From Kribbella sp. NBC_01245 (GTDB lineage Bacteria > Actinomycetota > Actinomycetes > Propionibacteriales > Kribbellaceae), in the NCBI RefSeq assembly GCF_036226525.1, contig NZ_CP108487.1, positions 5,952,001-6,016,000 of the forward strand: a DNA stretch of 64,000 nt. The letters run 5' to 3'. Made by a program: the position numbers and the translations under genes. This document shows positions 15,236 to 24,434 of this stretch, piece by piece. Below the pieces are notes generated by a model. The model did not search any database. It was not told where the DNA came from and saw nothing but the letters and a program-made list of their open reading frames with translations. Every line of letters begins with the position of its first letter. Position 1 is the stretch's first letter.

Positions 15236-16084
15236 TTAGGGCTTGGTGAGGGATTGGCGTTGGCGGCCTAGGGACTGGATTTCGCATTCGACGGTGTCGC
15301 CGGGGGAGAGGTAGGGGAAGCGGCCGGAGAGGGCTACGCCTTCGGGGGTGCCGGTGTTGATGAGGTCGCCGGGGTCGAGGGTCATGTACTGGGAGATGTC
15401 GCGCACGAGCTCTGCGACCGAGAAGATCATGTCCGAGGTGGAGGAGTCCTGGCGGATCTCTCCGTTGACGTACGACCTGAGGGTGAGGTTCTGCGGGTCT
15501 ACCTCGTCGGCAGGCACCAGTGCCGGCCCGAGCGGGTTGAAGGTCTCGCAGCATTTGCCCTTGGACCACTGACCGCCGGACACCTCTAGCTGGAAGGCGC
15601 GTTCCGACACGTCGTTCGAGACGGCATAACCGGCGACGCAGGCCATGGCATCCTCCAGCGTCTCGACGTACCGCGCGGTCTTGCCGATGACTATGGCGAG
15701 CTCAACCTCCCAGTCGGTCTTCTCGCTGCCACGAGGCACCACTACGTCGTCGTACGGGCCGACGACCGTGTTGGGGTGTTTGAAGAACAGGACCGGGTGT
15801 GCGGGCGGTTCGGCGCCGGACTCGGCAGCGTGGGCCGCGTAGTTCAGGCCGACGCAGACGACTGCTCCGGGCTTGGCGATCGGCGCACCCACGCGGAGAT
15901 CGTCCACTGCGGCAGCGGAAAGCGTGCCGGACGAGAGCGCCGTACGGACGCGGGCGATGCCGTCGGCGGCCAGGAAGGCGCCGTCGATCTCGCTGGTGAC
16001 AGGGGACAGGTCATAAACGGTGCCGTCGGTGTCGCGCACATACGGGCGCTCCTCACCGGCCGGACCGAGACGAAGCAGTTCCAC
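15236..16084 (-). CDS. Fumarylacetoacetate hydrolase-family enzyme
   Basis: 282 residues from a GTG at 16084 preceded by GAGGAG; the GTG at 16096 is less well placed. The FAH fold is clear: VCVGLNYAAHAAESG, then FFKHPNTVVGP, the metal ligands in DWEVELAIVIGK, and the closing INTGTPEGVALSG. In sugar catabolic clusters such enzymes cleave or hydrolyse 2-keto-3-deoxy sugar acids, for example diketo-3-deoxy-L-fuconate or rhamnonate. Beside the dehydratase, lactonase and sugar importer here, it probably performs the last carbon-carbon cleavage. It is divergent from the importer operon behind GntR. Confidence 0.9.
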   Translation of the reverse strand: MELLRLGPAGEERPYVRDTDGTVYDLSPVTSEIDGAFLAADGIARVRTALSSGTLSAAAVDDLRVGAPIAKPGAVVCVGLNYAAHAAESGAEPPAHPVLFFKHPNTVVGPYDDVVVPRGSEKTDWEVELAIVIGKTARYVETLEDAMACVAGYAVSNDVSERAFQLEVSGGQWSKGKCCETFNPLGPALVPADEVDPQNLTLRSYVNGEIRQDSSTSDMIFSVAELVRDISQYMTLDPGDLINTGTPEGVALSGRFPYLSPGDTVECEIQSLGRQRQSLTKP

Positions 16085-16111
16085 AGCACTCCTCACAACA
16101 ACTGAATGAAC

Positions 16112-16813
16112 TCAAGGAAGGGAAGAATCGAACACCGGCAGCAGCCGGAGCCGGGACGCCTCGATATGCGCGCGCATGGCGGCTGAGGCCTCGGCCGGAT
16201 CGCCACGCCGAACGGCCGCGACGATGGTCTTGTGTTCGCGCAACGCCTTTGTCGCGATACCGCCGCCGTAGTACAGCCGGAACAAGTGCAGGTGACAGTG
16301 CGTACGCGCGAAGGCCTGCCGGGCCGTGTCGTTACCGGACAACTCCAGCACCATGTCGTGGAAGCGCTGGTCATGCGCGGCCATCGCCCGATAGCTCTCG
16401 TACGCGGGCCGGCTCGGCACGTCGGTATAACTGAGCATCTCGTCCTTGAGACGGTTCAGGTCGTCGGCCTCGGCCCGCTCGGCGGCACGACCCGCGGCCC
16501 ACGGCTCGACGTGCAGCCGGAATTCGAAGAGGTCCTCGAACTCCTCCCGGGTCAGCCGGCTCGACACCCGGTAACCGCGCAGTGGCTCCTTGATCACCAA
16601 GCCGTCGGACTCCAGCCGGGCCAGTGACTCCCGGATCGGGGTCTGCGAGATGCCCAGCTCCCGGGTCAGGGCGTCGATGTTGAGCCTGGTCCCGGGCTCG
16701 ACCACGCTGTCCATGATCAGGCCCTTGACCGTCTCGTAGACGTCGTCGCTGAGCACCTGTCTTTGCGGCAGCCGGCTCAGTTGCCCCGCCAGCCCCGCGT
16801 GTGCGTCCGACAC
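16112..16813 (-). CDS. GntR-family (FCD domain) regulator
   Basis: 233 residues from a GTG at 16813 with GGAGGGAG just upstream. The winged helix is at about 20-90: SDDVYETVKGLIMDSVVEPG, IDALTRELGISQTPIRESLARLESDGLV and RGYRVSS. The FCD ligand domain follows, with EFEDLFEFRLHVEPWAAGRAAER and metal-binding histidines in HDQRFHDMVLELSGN and HLHLFR. It is probably the repressor of the divergent sugar operon, acting at ATCCTATAGGAT (16908-16919). Confidence 0.92.
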   Translation of the reverse strand: MSDAHAGLAGQLSRLPQRQVLSDDVYETVKGLIMDSVVEPGTRLNIDALTRELGISQTPIRESLARLESDGLVIKEPLRGYRVSSRLTREEFEDLFEFRLHVEPWAAGRAAERAEADDLNRLKDEMLSYTDVPSRPAYESYRAMAAHDQRFHDMVLELSGNDTARQAFARTHCHLHLFRLYYGGGIATKALREHKTIVAAVRRGDPAEASAAMRAHIEASRLRLLPVFDSSLP

Positions 16814-16907
16814 AGTCGCTCCCTCCGGAACCGCCCATTCTGCCTGACTCGTTATGAAGACCACCCTTGACGTCACCATGATGAGCGGGCAACATCGGCC
16901 TGGCAAT

Positions 16908-16919
16908 ATCCTATAGGAT
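16908..16919. promoter_or_regulatory. GntR-type operator in the divergent promoter
   Basis: ATCCTATAGGAT is a perfect 12-bp palindrome, placed 18 bases before the ATG of the binding protein and 94 bases from the GntR start. Its form fits FCD-type GntR operators; assignment to the adjacent GntR is inference. Confidence 0.6.
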
Positions 16920-16937
16920 CTGTGAGGAGCTTGTCCC

Positions 16938-18056
16938 ATGACCCAGCGTTCGTTCTCCGCAGGCCGCGCCATCAATCGTCCCGGAGCGCGCGGGGTGGCC
17001 GCCGCAGTGGCCGTGCTGGCCCTCGTCGGGACCGGTTGCACCACCAAGGAAACCCCCAGCGCCGACGCGCCCAAGGACGATGCCTCGACTGGTACGTCGG
17101 CCGGGCCGGTGACGCTGAAGGACGGCTCGGCGGTGAAGGTCGCGTTCGTCCCCGGCGGCGCCCACCCGTACTTCCAGCCGTGGAAGACGACGGCCGAGAC
17201 CGCGAAGTCCGACTTCAAGCTCGGCGGCGTGATCTTCAACGAGACCGGCGAGTGGGACCAGGGCAAGCAGAACAACGTGCTGAACTCGCTGGCCGCCCAG
17301 GGCTACAACGCCTTCGGCATCTTCGGCGTCTCCCCGACCGACATCAACTCGACCTTCGAGGACCTCAAGGGCAAGGGGTTCGCCGTCGGTTCGCTGGCCT
17401 CCTGCCCGGCCGGTGATACCAACTCGGCCGACTTCTGCCTCTCCACGGACGTCGAACTCGCGGCGTACAAGGCGGCCAAGGCAACGATCGAGGCGATCGG
17501 CGGTGCGGGCACGATCGTGCACCTGACCGGCAACAACGTCGACTCGAACACGCAGCGCCGGATCGCCGGGGTGAAGAAGGCCGTCGGCGAGACCGGTGGC
17601 AAGGTCACCGAGATGCCGGTCATCACCGATATCGACAAGGACCTGCAGACCGCGCAGAAGGCCGTCGCCGACCTGCTCGCCTCCAAGGGCAAGGACATCA
17701 AGGGCATCGTCACGACCGCCTACAACCCGGCCGTGGCCGCCGCCGATGGCGTGAAGTCGAGCGGTCTGCCGATCAAGGTGGTCGCGATCGACGATGACGC
17801 CGCCATCCTGAACGGCATCAAGTCCGGCGGGGTCGCCGCGACGGTGACGCAGAACCCGGTCGGTCAGGCGTACGTCGGCGGCTGGCTGCTCGCGCTGCTC
17901 GGGTCCAAGCAGTGCGAGATGAAGGAGCCGGGCGCGATCGTCGACTCGGGTTCGTTCGTGGTCACCAAGGCGAACGTGGACACGTACGACGCCGAGCGCA
18001 AGGCGAAGACGAAGGAGCTCGAGCAGGAGTTCGCGGCGAAACTGTCCTGCCAGTGA
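16938..18056 (+). CDS. Sugar ABC transporter substrate-binding lipoprotein
   Basis: 372 residues. The signal peptide has the lipobox LVGTGC around residue 35, after which the mature protein is acylated and anchored. The body is a type I periplasmic-binding fold of the ribose/rhamnose class (CUT2): VAFVPGGAHPYFQPWKTTAETAK, then IKGIVTTAYNPAVAAADGVKSSG and VVAIDDDAAILNGIKSGGVAATVTQNPVGQA. It captures the sugar for the two permeases downstream. GAGGAG lies eight bases before the ATG. Its TGA overlaps the GTG of the dehydratase gene. Confidence 0.93.
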   Translation: MTQRSFSAGRAINRPGARGVAAAVAVLALVGTGCTTKETPSADAPKDDASTGTSAGPVTLKDGSAVKVAFVPGGAHPYFQPWKTTAETAKSDFKLGGVIFNETGEWDQGKQNNVLNSLAAQGYNAFGIFGVSPTDINSTFEDLKGKGFAVGSLASCPAGDTNSADFCLSTDVELAAYKAAKATIEAIGGAGTIVHLTGNNVDSNTQRRIAGVKKAVGETGGKVTEMPVITDIDKDLQTAQKAVADLLASKGKDIKGIVTTAYNPAVAAADGVKSSGLPIKVVAIDDDAAILNGIKSGGVAATVTQNPVGQAYVGGWLLALLGSKQCEMKEPGAIVDSGSFVVTKANVDTYDAERKAKTKELEQEFAAKLSCQ

Positions 18057-19141
18057 CCCGTATCGAACGCGCCGAGGCCTGGCTGGTCGATGTCGCCGTC
18101 GAGACCGTGCGCACGGACGCCGTACAGGCGTTCGCCAAGCAGGAAACGGTTTTCGTCGAGCTCCAGACCGACGACGGGCTGACCGGCCTCGGCTATTCCT
18201 ACACGATCGGCACGGGCGGTACGGCGGTGCTCGCGATGTTGCGCGACCACCTCGTCCCCCGGCTGATCGGGCAGGACGCACGCAATATCGAGGGCCTCTG
18301 GTTCGACTTGTTCGCGTCCACCCGGTCGACCACCGTCGGCGCGATCACCTCGCTGGCGCTGGCCTCGGTCGACACCGCGCTCTGGGATCTGCGGTGCCGC
18401 CGTTCCGCAGAACCGTTGTGGCAACTGGCCGGCGGCTTCCGGCGTGAAGTCCCGCTGTACGACACTGAGGGCGGCTGGTTGCACCTGAGCACCGACGAGC
18501 TCGTCGCGGGCGCATTGGCCTCCCAGAAGGCGGGTTGGCCGGGCGTAAAACTGAAGGTCGGCAAACCGCGAGTGCACGAAGACCTCGAGCGATTGACCGC
18601 CGTACGGGATGCGGTTGGTCCCGCGCTCGACATCATGGTCGACGCGAACCAGTCGATGACCTATCCCGAAGCACGCCGCCGGGCGCGGGCGTTCGAACCG
18701 CTCGACCTCGGGTGGTTCGAGGAGCCGTTGCCAGCCGACGACCTGACCGGGCATGTACGACTGGCCTCGTCGACGTCGATCCCGATCGCGGTGGGCGAGT
18801 CGCTCTACTCGATCTCGCAGTTCCGGGAGTACCTGCAGGCGGGTGCGGCCGGGATCGTGCAGGTCGACGTCGCCCGCGTCGGCGGCATCACGCCCTGGCT
18901 GAAGGTGGCGCACCTGGCCGAGACGTTCAACCTGGCGGTTTGCCCGCACTTCCTGATGGAGTTGCACGTGAGCCTCACCGCCGCCGTACCGAATGGCCGG
19001 TACGTCGAGCACATCCCGCAACTGCGGGCCATCACCCGGACCGAGATGGCGATCGAGAACGGTCACGCCATCGCACCGGATACCCCGGGCCTCGGGATCG
19101 ACTGGGATCCCGACGCGATCGATGACAGGAGAGTCGGGTGA
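18053..19141 (+). CDS. Enolase-superfamily sugar-acid dehydratase
   Basis: 362 residues from a GTG overlapping the previous stop (GTGA). Mandelate racemase-type landmarks: KLKVGKP (KxK base), metal ligands in MVDANQSM, FEEPL and VGESL, then DVARVGGIT and CPHFLMELH, which provide the Asp-His dyad. In this subgroup these residues dehydrate sugar acids such as fuconate, rhamnonate or galactonate to 2-keto-3-deoxy acids. The neighbours (lactonase, FAH-family hydrolase, CUT2 importer) favour a deoxy-sugar acid. Exact substrate is not resolved. Confidence 0.88.
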   Translation: MTRIERAEAWLVDVAVETVRTDAVQAFAKQETVFVELQTDDGLTGLGYSYTIGTGGTAVLAMLRDHLVPRLIGQDARNIEGLWFDLFASTRSTTVGAITSLALASVDTALWDLRCRRSAEPLWQLAGGFRREVPLYDTEGGWLHLSTDELVAGALASQKAGWPGVKLKVGKPRVHEDLERLTAVRDAVGPALDIMVDANQSMTYPEARRRARAFEPLDLGWFEEPLPADDLTGHVRLASSTSIPIAVGESLYSISQFREYLQAGAAGIVQVDVARVGGITPWLKVAHLAETFNLAVCPHFLMELHVSLTAAVPNGRYVEHIPQLRAITRTEMAIENGHAIAPDTPGLGIDWDPDAIDDRRVG

Positions 19142-20253
19142 GCGCACCGGTCTCGGAGGTCGCAACCGCCGCACTGCAGGAGCCGGACGACGATCAGCCG
19201 GTCCGGGAGTCGCGGACGCCGTGGTGGGCCAATCAGCGGATCGGCCTGCTCATCCTGGTCGTCGCGCTGTCGGCCCTCTTCGGCGTACTCCGGCCGGCCT
19301 TCTTCAACCAGGACCTGGTGGTGTTCCCGTTGCTGCGGGACATCGCGATGTTCACGGTGGTCGGTCTGGCCCAGATGTGCGTGCTGTCGATCGGCCACAT
19401 GAACCTGGCCGTCGGCCGGATGGCCGCGTTCTCGATGATGATCACGGGCATCTCGTACGACCTGTGGGGTTTCAGCCTGTACGCCGGGCTGCTGGTCGGA
19501 CTCATCGCGGGCGCGGCGATCGGTGCCCTGGCCGGCTGGGTCATCGCGCGAACCGGGGTCAACGCCTTCGTCGTCACGTTGGCGCTGGACTTCCTGCTGC
19601 TCGGGTTGATCCCGTTGGTCTACACGGGTCTGACCGAGAACGCGGCCTTCACCACCAAGCCCGCCGGGATGCGCGAGCTGCGGAACTACTCGCTCGCGGA
19701 CGTCTGCATCGGGCCGGTCTGTGGTTCGCCGGCTGTGCCGCAGTTGGCGTTGTTCGCGGTGATCGCGATGGGCGTGATCGGCTGGATCTACAGCCGCACC
19801 CGGCTCGGACGCGAGCTGCTGATGACCGGCACGAGCGTGAAAGCGGCCGAATTGTCGGGTATTCCGACCGCCCGTCGCGTCATCACGGCGCACGCGATGT
19901 CGGGTGCGCTGGCCGCGTTGGCCGGGTTCATGCTGGCGGTGAGCACCGGGTCGATCAAGGCGTCGATCGGTGACGAGTTCATGTTGCCGTCGTTCCTTGG
20001 CCCAATCCTCGGTGGCACGTTGCTGGCGGGCGGGTTCATCTCGGTCGTTGGCACGCTCTTCGGTACGGCGCTGACGTCGGTGATCCGCCGCGGGCTGGAT
20101 CTGCTCGGCGTTGGTCTCGAAAGCCTCAACATCTACCTCGGCCTGATCCTGCTGCTGGCGCTGTCCACCGACCGGGTCCGCACGGTTCTCTCCGAACGTC
20201 GGCCCGCTCCAGGACGACAGCGAACAAAGAAGAAGCAGGAGGGAGATCGATGA
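19138..20253 (+). CDS. Sugar ABC transporter permease (CUT2), first
   Basis: 371 residues, eight to ten transmembrane helices after a 40-residue cytoplasmic N-terminus. It has the CUT2 conserved segment around VGLAQMCVLSIGHMNLAVGRMAAFSMM and the distal GGTLLAGGFISVVGTLFGTALTSVIRRGLDLLGVG. It starts at GTG 19138 in a GTGA overlap and ends in an ATGA overlap with the second permease. The pair forms the channel of the importer. Confidence 0.92.
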   Translation: MSAPVSEVATAALQEPDDDQPVRESRTPWWANQRIGLLILVVALSALFGVLRPAFFNQDLVVFPLLRDIAMFTVVGLAQMCVLSIGHMNLAVGRMAAFSMMITGISYDLWGFSLYAGLLVGLIAGAAIGALAGWVIARTGVNAFVVTLALDFLLLGLIPLVYTGLTENAAFTTKPAGMRELRNYSLADVCIGPVCGSPAVPQLALFAVIAMGVIGWIYSRTRLGRELLMTGTSVKAAELSGIPTARRVITAHAMSGALAALAGFMLAVSTGSIKASIGDEFMLPSFLGPILGGTLLAGGFISVVGTLFGTALTSVIRRGLDLLGVGLESLNIYLGLILLLALSTDRVRTVLSERRPAPGRQRTKKKQEGDR

Positions 20254-21260
20254 GCAAGGTGTCGATCAGGCGGTTCGCGCGCAGTACCGAAGGCGGGTTG
20301 ACCGGGATCTGTGTGGTCTTCTTCGTCGGCCTCGTGATCGCGTCCGGCGGCGACCTCCTCGAGGCGAACTCGCTTCGGGTGCTACTGCAGTTCCTCGCCG
20401 TCCCAGTGCTGATCGGGTTGGCCCAGATGGTCGTACTGGCCGTTGGACAGCTCAACCTGGCCGTCGGCGCGATGGGCGGGTTCGCGGCCTGCGCGATGGG
20501 CGTGCTGATGGTGGATCACGGGGTACCAGTACCGCTGGCCCTGCTGATCGGGTTCGTGCTCGCCACGCTCGCGGGGCTGGCGAACGGCCTGCTCGTCGTA
20601 CTGACCAGAATCAACGGGTTCATCGTGACGCTCGCGACGATGACCGTGCTGATCGGTGTGCAGTACCGACTGGTCGGCACGCGCACGGTGGACGACTACC
20701 CGCAGGCTCTCAAGTCGTTCGGCTCGTATGCGGTGTTCGGCGTACTGCCCGTCATCTTCCTCGTCGCACTGCTCGTGGCCGGAGTGCTGGCCGTGGTGTT
20801 GCGTCGTACGGTGCCCGGGCGGCAGCTGCTCGCCTCGGGCGGGAATCCCATCGCCGCAAGGCTTTCCGGCATCTCGAACGACCGGTCGGTGATCCTCGCG
20901 CACACCATCTCGGGTGCGGTGCTCGGGATCGCGGCCGTGCTCACCGTGGCGTCGTCGCCTGGTGTGAACAAGAGCATCGGCGGGGACTGGCTGCTGCCGA
21001 GTTTCGCCGCTCCGATCATCGGTGGCGCGCTGCTCACCGGTGGTTCCGCGGTCATCCTGGGCACGGTGTTGGCGGCGTTCATCGTGCGGTTCGTGGACAC
21101 CGCCCGGGCCGAGTTCTCGCTGGAACCGAGCTGGGTCAACTTCGTGGTCGGCGCGGTCGTGCTCGGGTCCGTCGTACTCGGTCAGGTCCGGACGCGTCGC
21201 CAGGCCCGCACCCAGGTGGTCAAGGCGCCCGACGTGGCGGTAACGGGAGGCGTCGCATGA
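20250..21260 (+). CDS. Sugar ABC transporter permease (CUT2), second
   Basis: 336 residues of the same family as the preceding permease, with matching landmarks GLAQMVVLAVGQLNLAVGAMGGFAACAMG and PIIGGALLTGGSAVILGTVLAAFIVRFVDTA. The two proteins are clearly homologous but diverged, giving a heterodimeric channel. It starts in the ATGA overlap with the first permease and ends in another with the ATPase. Confidence 0.92.
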   Translation: MSKVSIRRFARSTEGGLTGICVVFFVGLVIASGGDLLEANSLRVLLQFLAVPVLIGLAQMVVLAVGQLNLAVGAMGGFAACAMGVLMVDHGVPVPLALLIGFVLATLAGLANGLLVVLTRINGFIVTLATMTVLIGVQYRLVGTRTVDDYPQALKSFGSYAVFGVLPVIFLVALLVAGVLAVVLRRTVPGRQLLASGGNPIAARLSGISNDRSVILAHTISGAVLGIAAVLTVASSPGVNKSIGGDWLLPSFAAPIIGGALLTGGSAVILGTVLAAFIVRFVDTARAEFSLEPSWVNFVVGAVVLGSVVLGQVRTRRQARTQVVKAPDVAVTGGVA

Positions 21261-22771
21261 GTCTGTTCGAAGCGGCCAGGGTGGAGAAGGTCTTCCCCGG
21301 CGTAAGGGCGTTGGACCGGGCCACGTTGAAGCTCGAGCCGGGATCGGTGCACGCCCTGCTCGGGGAGAACGGCGCCGGCAAGTCGACGTTGATCAAGATC
21401 GTCACCGGGTTGTACCGGCCGGATGGCGGCAGGCTGATGCTCGACGGGCAAGAGGTGCACTTCGCGTCGCCGCACGAGTCGGCCGCGGCCGGGATCGGCG
21501 TCGTACACCAGGAACGCAACCTCATCCCCGGCTTCAGCGTCGGCGAGAACATCCTGCTGCAGAAGCTCCCGACGAGTCGCGGTCTGGTCGATCGCGGCCG
21601 GATTCGCGAGGAGGCAGGGCGCTGGCTTGCCGAGCTCGACCTCGACCTCGATCCCGATCTGCCCGTCACGGAGCTCTCGGTCGCGCAGGCCCAGCTGGTC
21701 GAGATCGCGAAGGCGCTGTCCGTGCAGAGCCGGGTGCTGTTGCTCGACGAGCCGACGGCCTCGATCACGCCGAACGAGGCCGAGCGCCTGTTCCGGGTGG
21801 TGGCCAAGCTCAAGAACGCCGATTGTGCCGTGTTGTTCGTGAGCCACAAGCTCGAAGAGGTCTTCGCGATCTGCGACACCGTGACGGTGCTGCGCGACGG
21901 CGCCTCGGTGCTGGAGTCGGGCCGGCTGGCCGACCTCACCCGCGACGAGGTCGTCGACCTGATGGTCGGTCGTGTGCACGAGGCGCTCGCCTTGCCGCCG
22001 CGAACCGTCGACCAGACTTTGGCGCCGCTGCTCGAACTCGATCAAGTGGGTACGGCGACCGGGCATCGCGGCGTCGACCTCGCCGTCCGGCCGGGGGAGA
22101 TCGTCGGCCTGTACGGGTTGGTCGGCGCGGGCCGCAGCGAACTCGCCAAGGCCCTGCTCGGGCTCGACCGCATCACCGACGGCGAAGTCCGCGTCCGGGG
22201 TAAGGCCGTCCGGATCAAGAACGTGCGTGATGCCCTGCACACGCACAAGATCGGTTACGTCACCGAGAACCGCAAGGAGGAAGGCGTCTTCCTCGAGCAA
22301 TCGGTCAGCCGGAACATCGCGGTCACAGTGTGGGACCGCCTGCGCAAGGCCCTCGGGTACGTGTCGGCCAAGACCGAGGCGGAGATGGTCGCGCAGTACG
22401 TCGAGCAACTCGGCATCCGGGTCGCCTCGCCGTTGCAGCTGGTGGGCACGTTGTCCGGCGGCAACCAGCAGAAGGTCTCGCTGGCGAAATGGCTCGCGGC
22501 CCAGACGGAGATCCTGATCATCGACGAGCCGACCGTCGGGATCGACGTACGGACCAAGGACGCCTTCCACACCTTGATCTGGGATCTCGCGGCCAACGGG
22601 CTGGCGATCCTGCTGATCACGTCGGACCTGCCGGAGATGATCACGCTGGCCGATCGGGTCGTCGTGATGCGGGACCACCAGGTCCGTGGTGAGGTGGCGA
22701 ACGACCACGACTACGACACGATGAGCCAGCAGGTCATCCGGCTCATCCACGCTGAGGAGAAGGCGGCATGA
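21257..22771 (+). CDS. Sugar ABC transporter ATPase, two nucleotide-binding domains
   Basis: 504 residues with two fused ATPase domains, as in RbsA/XylG/RhaT-type CUT2 proteins. Domain 1 has Walker A GENGAGKST, a degenerate signature LSVAQAQLVEIAKAL and Walker B LLLDEPTASI. Domain 2 has the customary degenerate Walker A GLVGAGRSE but a full LSGGNQQKVSLAKWL and IIDEPTVGID. It powers uptake for the binding protein and permeases. It is joined to both neighbours by ATGA overlaps. Confidence 0.95.
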   Translation: MSLFEAARVEKVFPGVRALDRATLKLEPGSVHALLGENGAGKSTLIKIVTGLYRPDGGRLMLDGQEVHFASPHESAAAGIGVVHQERNLIPGFSVGENILLQKLPTSRGLVDRGRIREEAGRWLAELDLDLDPDLPVTELSVAQAQLVEIAKALSVQSRVLLLDEPTASITPNEAERLFRVVAKLKNADCAVLFVSHKLEEVFAICDTVTVLRDGASVLESGRLADLTRDEVVDLMVGRVHEALALPPRTVDQTLAPLLELDQVGTATGHRGVDLAVRPGEIVGLYGLVGAGRSELAKALLGLDRITDGEVRVRGKAVRIKNVRDALHTHKIGYVTENRKEEGVFLEQSVSRNIAVTVWDRLRKALGYVSAKTEAEMVAQYVEQLGIRVASPLQLVGTLSGGNQQKVSLAKWLAAQTEILIIDEPTVGIDVRTKDAFHTLIWDLAANGLAILLITSDLPEMITLADRVVVMRDHQVRGEVANDHDYDTMSQQVIRLIHAEEKAA

Positions 22772-23616
22772 CGGGACGCGTCGACGCGCATCACCACGTC
22801 TGGGATCTCCAGGTCCGCGAGCAGTCCTGGATGGTCGGGCCGTCGATGGCGCCGATCCGCAGGTCCTTCGGTGCTTCGGATCTCGCACCGCTTGCCGCCG
22901 ACGCCGGCATCACGGCAACGGTCTTGGTGCAGACCGTCAGCGTGTCGGCGGAGACGCCCGAGTTCTTGCAAGTTGCCGCCAGCAACGAACTGGTCGCCGG
23001 TGTGGTCGGTTGGGTCGACCTGACCTCGGACTCGGTCGCGGATGCCTTGAAGGCGTTGACGGAACGGCCGGATGGCCTTTGGCTGAAGGGGATCCGTCAC
23101 CAGGTGCACGATGAGGCCGATCCTCAGTGGCTCGATCGGGACGACGTACGTCGGGGGCTCGCGGCCGTCGCGGAGGCGGGTCTGGCGTACGACTTGCTGA
23201 CGAAGCCGCCGCATTTGCCCGCCGCGATCCGTACGGTGCAAGCCCTGCCCGAGTTGACGTTCGTCCTCGACCACATCTCGAAACCCCAGATCGCGACGGG
23301 CGAACTCGAGCCGTGGGCGAGCGGCCTGCGAGAGCTCGCGTCGTACCCGAACGTCACCTGCAAGCTCTCCGGCATGGTCACCGAGGCGTCGTGGACCGAC
23401 TGGACGATCGACGACCTTCGCCCGTACGCCGACACCGTGCTCGACGCCTTCGGACCGGACCGCGTGATGTTCGGCTCGGACTGGCCCGTCTGCCTTCTGG
23501 CCGCGTCGTACGACGAGGTGGTGGCCACCGCCGAAGACCTCACGTCCAGTCTGACCGAGACCGAACGCGAGGCCGTCTTCGGCACCACCGCCCGCCGCGT
23601 TTACGGGCTGGCCTGA
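22768..23616 (+). CDS. Amidohydrolase, sugar lactonase-like
   Basis: 282 residues of the amidohydrolase-2 family. Metal ligands: the N-terminal DAHHHVWDL, FVLDHISKP and GSDWPVC near residue 230. This subgroup includes L-fuconolactonase and L-rhamnono-lactonase-type enzymes that open sugar lactones. Last gene of the importer operon (ATGA overlap with the ATPase), it fits the step before the dehydratase. A sugar 1-dehydrogenase, which would form the lactone, is not in the cluster, so either it is elsewhere or the imported compound is already an acid or lactone. Confidence 0.85.
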   Translation: MTGRVDAHHHVWDLQVREQSWMVGPSMAPIRRSFGASDLAPLAADAGITATVLVQTVSVSAETPEFLQVAASNELVAGVVGWVDLTSDSVADALKALTERPDGLWLKGIRHQVHDEADPQWLDRDDVRRGLAAVAEAGLAYDLLTKPPHLPAAIRTVQALPELTFVLDHISKPQIATGELEPWASGLRELASYPNVTCKLSGMVTEASWTDWTIDDLRPYADTVLDAFGPDRVMFGSDWPVCLLAASYDEVVATAEDLTSSLTETEREAVFGTTARRVYGLA

Positions 23617-23617
23617 C

Positions 23618-23649
23618 GGCACCACGACTCCTCCCCGAGTCGTGGTACC
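23618..23649. terminator. Hairpin terminator between convergent genes
   Basis: GGCACCACGACTC (23618-23630) pairs with GAGTCGTGGTACC (23637-23649) with one mismatch and a 6-base loop, two bases after the sugar operon. It also lies just downstream of the minus-strand gene ending at 23662. There is no long T-run. Confidence 0.7.
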
Positions 23650-23661
23650 GCCTGATCGGGG

Positions 23662-24303
23662 TCAGCCCGAGCGGCCCAGGGTTTGGGTGGCGACGGCCAG
23701 GACGGAGGTGAGACCGGCCTTGTCCATCGGGCGGCCCGCAGCGGTGAGCTCGACCTCCGCGAGGCGCTTGGTGCCACTCCAGTCGGCGACCCAGCGGGTC
23801 ATCACGAGACGCTTGGCGCCCTTCGCGTCGACGTAGGTGTAGGTCAGCGTCGTGTAGTAGTGAACCGGGTGCGTCGGCAAGGTGGTTCGCTTCACCTGGC
23901 CGGTGGTGAGCGAAACGATCTTCAGGCCCTTGGTGCCCTTCAGGGCCGCGATCTTCTGCTTTGCGGCGGTGGGCTGGGGCACGGGCTTGCGCAGCCAGCT
24001 GTTGACTCGCAACGAGTAGTGACCCTTGCCGCCGGTGTAGCGGTGGTGGTCGGTCGAGAGCTTGGTGTCCTTCCAGCCCTTCGGCACATACAGCCCGGTG
24101 CTCCACTCGTTGTTCGGCTTGTAGGAGCCGAAGGCAGTGTCGACGAAGGTGATCTTGCCAGCCGGCAGCGCCGGCACGCTCGCGGTGGTGGCGGCACTGG
24201 TGGCACCGGCCGTGGTCGCGCCGTGAGCGGTCGTGATGGCGCCAGTGCCGAGAAGTGCCACGGCGGCGACGACCCCGGCGGCTCTCGCGATGCTGAACCT
24301 CAT
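23662..24303 (-). CDS. Secreted protein of unknown function
   Basis: 213 residues with a clear Sec signal peptide (MRFSIARAAGVVAAVALLGTGAITTAHG) and a short Ala/Thr linker. The mature region is mainly beta: KITFVDTAFGSYKPNNEW, STGLYVPKGWKDTKLSTDHHRYTG and RLVMTRWVADWSGTKRLAEVEL. No cysteines, no catalytic motif and no family I recognise. It stands alone, with a structured 5' leader (24336-24377) and a terminator shared with the sugar operon. Confidence 0.8.
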   Translation of the reverse strand: MRFSIARAAGVVAAVALLGTGAITTAHGATTAGATSAATTASVPALPAGKITFVDTAFGSYKPNNEWSTGLYVPKGWKDTKLSTDHHRYTGGKGHYSLRVNSWLRKPVPQPTAAKQKIAALKGTKGLKIVSLTTGQVKRTTLPTHPVHYYTTLTYTYVDAKGAKRLVMTRWVADWSGTKRLAEVELTAAGRPMDKAGLTSVLAVATQTLGRSG

Positions 24304-24335
24304 GCTGTTCCCCCTGCTTGTGCTTACCTGGCTGG

Positions 24336-24377
24336 CTTTCGGGCATCAAGTCGATGCACTGATGAGACTCCCGAAAG
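24336..24377 (-). promoter_or_regulatory. Structured 5' leader hairpin
   Basis: CTTTCGGG (24336-24343) pairs with CCCGAAAG (24370-24377), and inside it GCATC pairs with GATGC around AAGTC. It lies 33 bases upstream of the secreted-protein start on the minus strand. A regulatory role is a guess. Confidence 0.4.
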
Positions 24378-24434
24378 TGCAGAGAAGTTCGACACGCTGT
24401 GATTCGGTTGCCCGAGGCAACCAAAAGAGGCTCG

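Noticed and set aside
21182..22888. 568-codon minus-strand frame
   Set aside because: Antisense to the ABC ATPase, which has both Walker sets.
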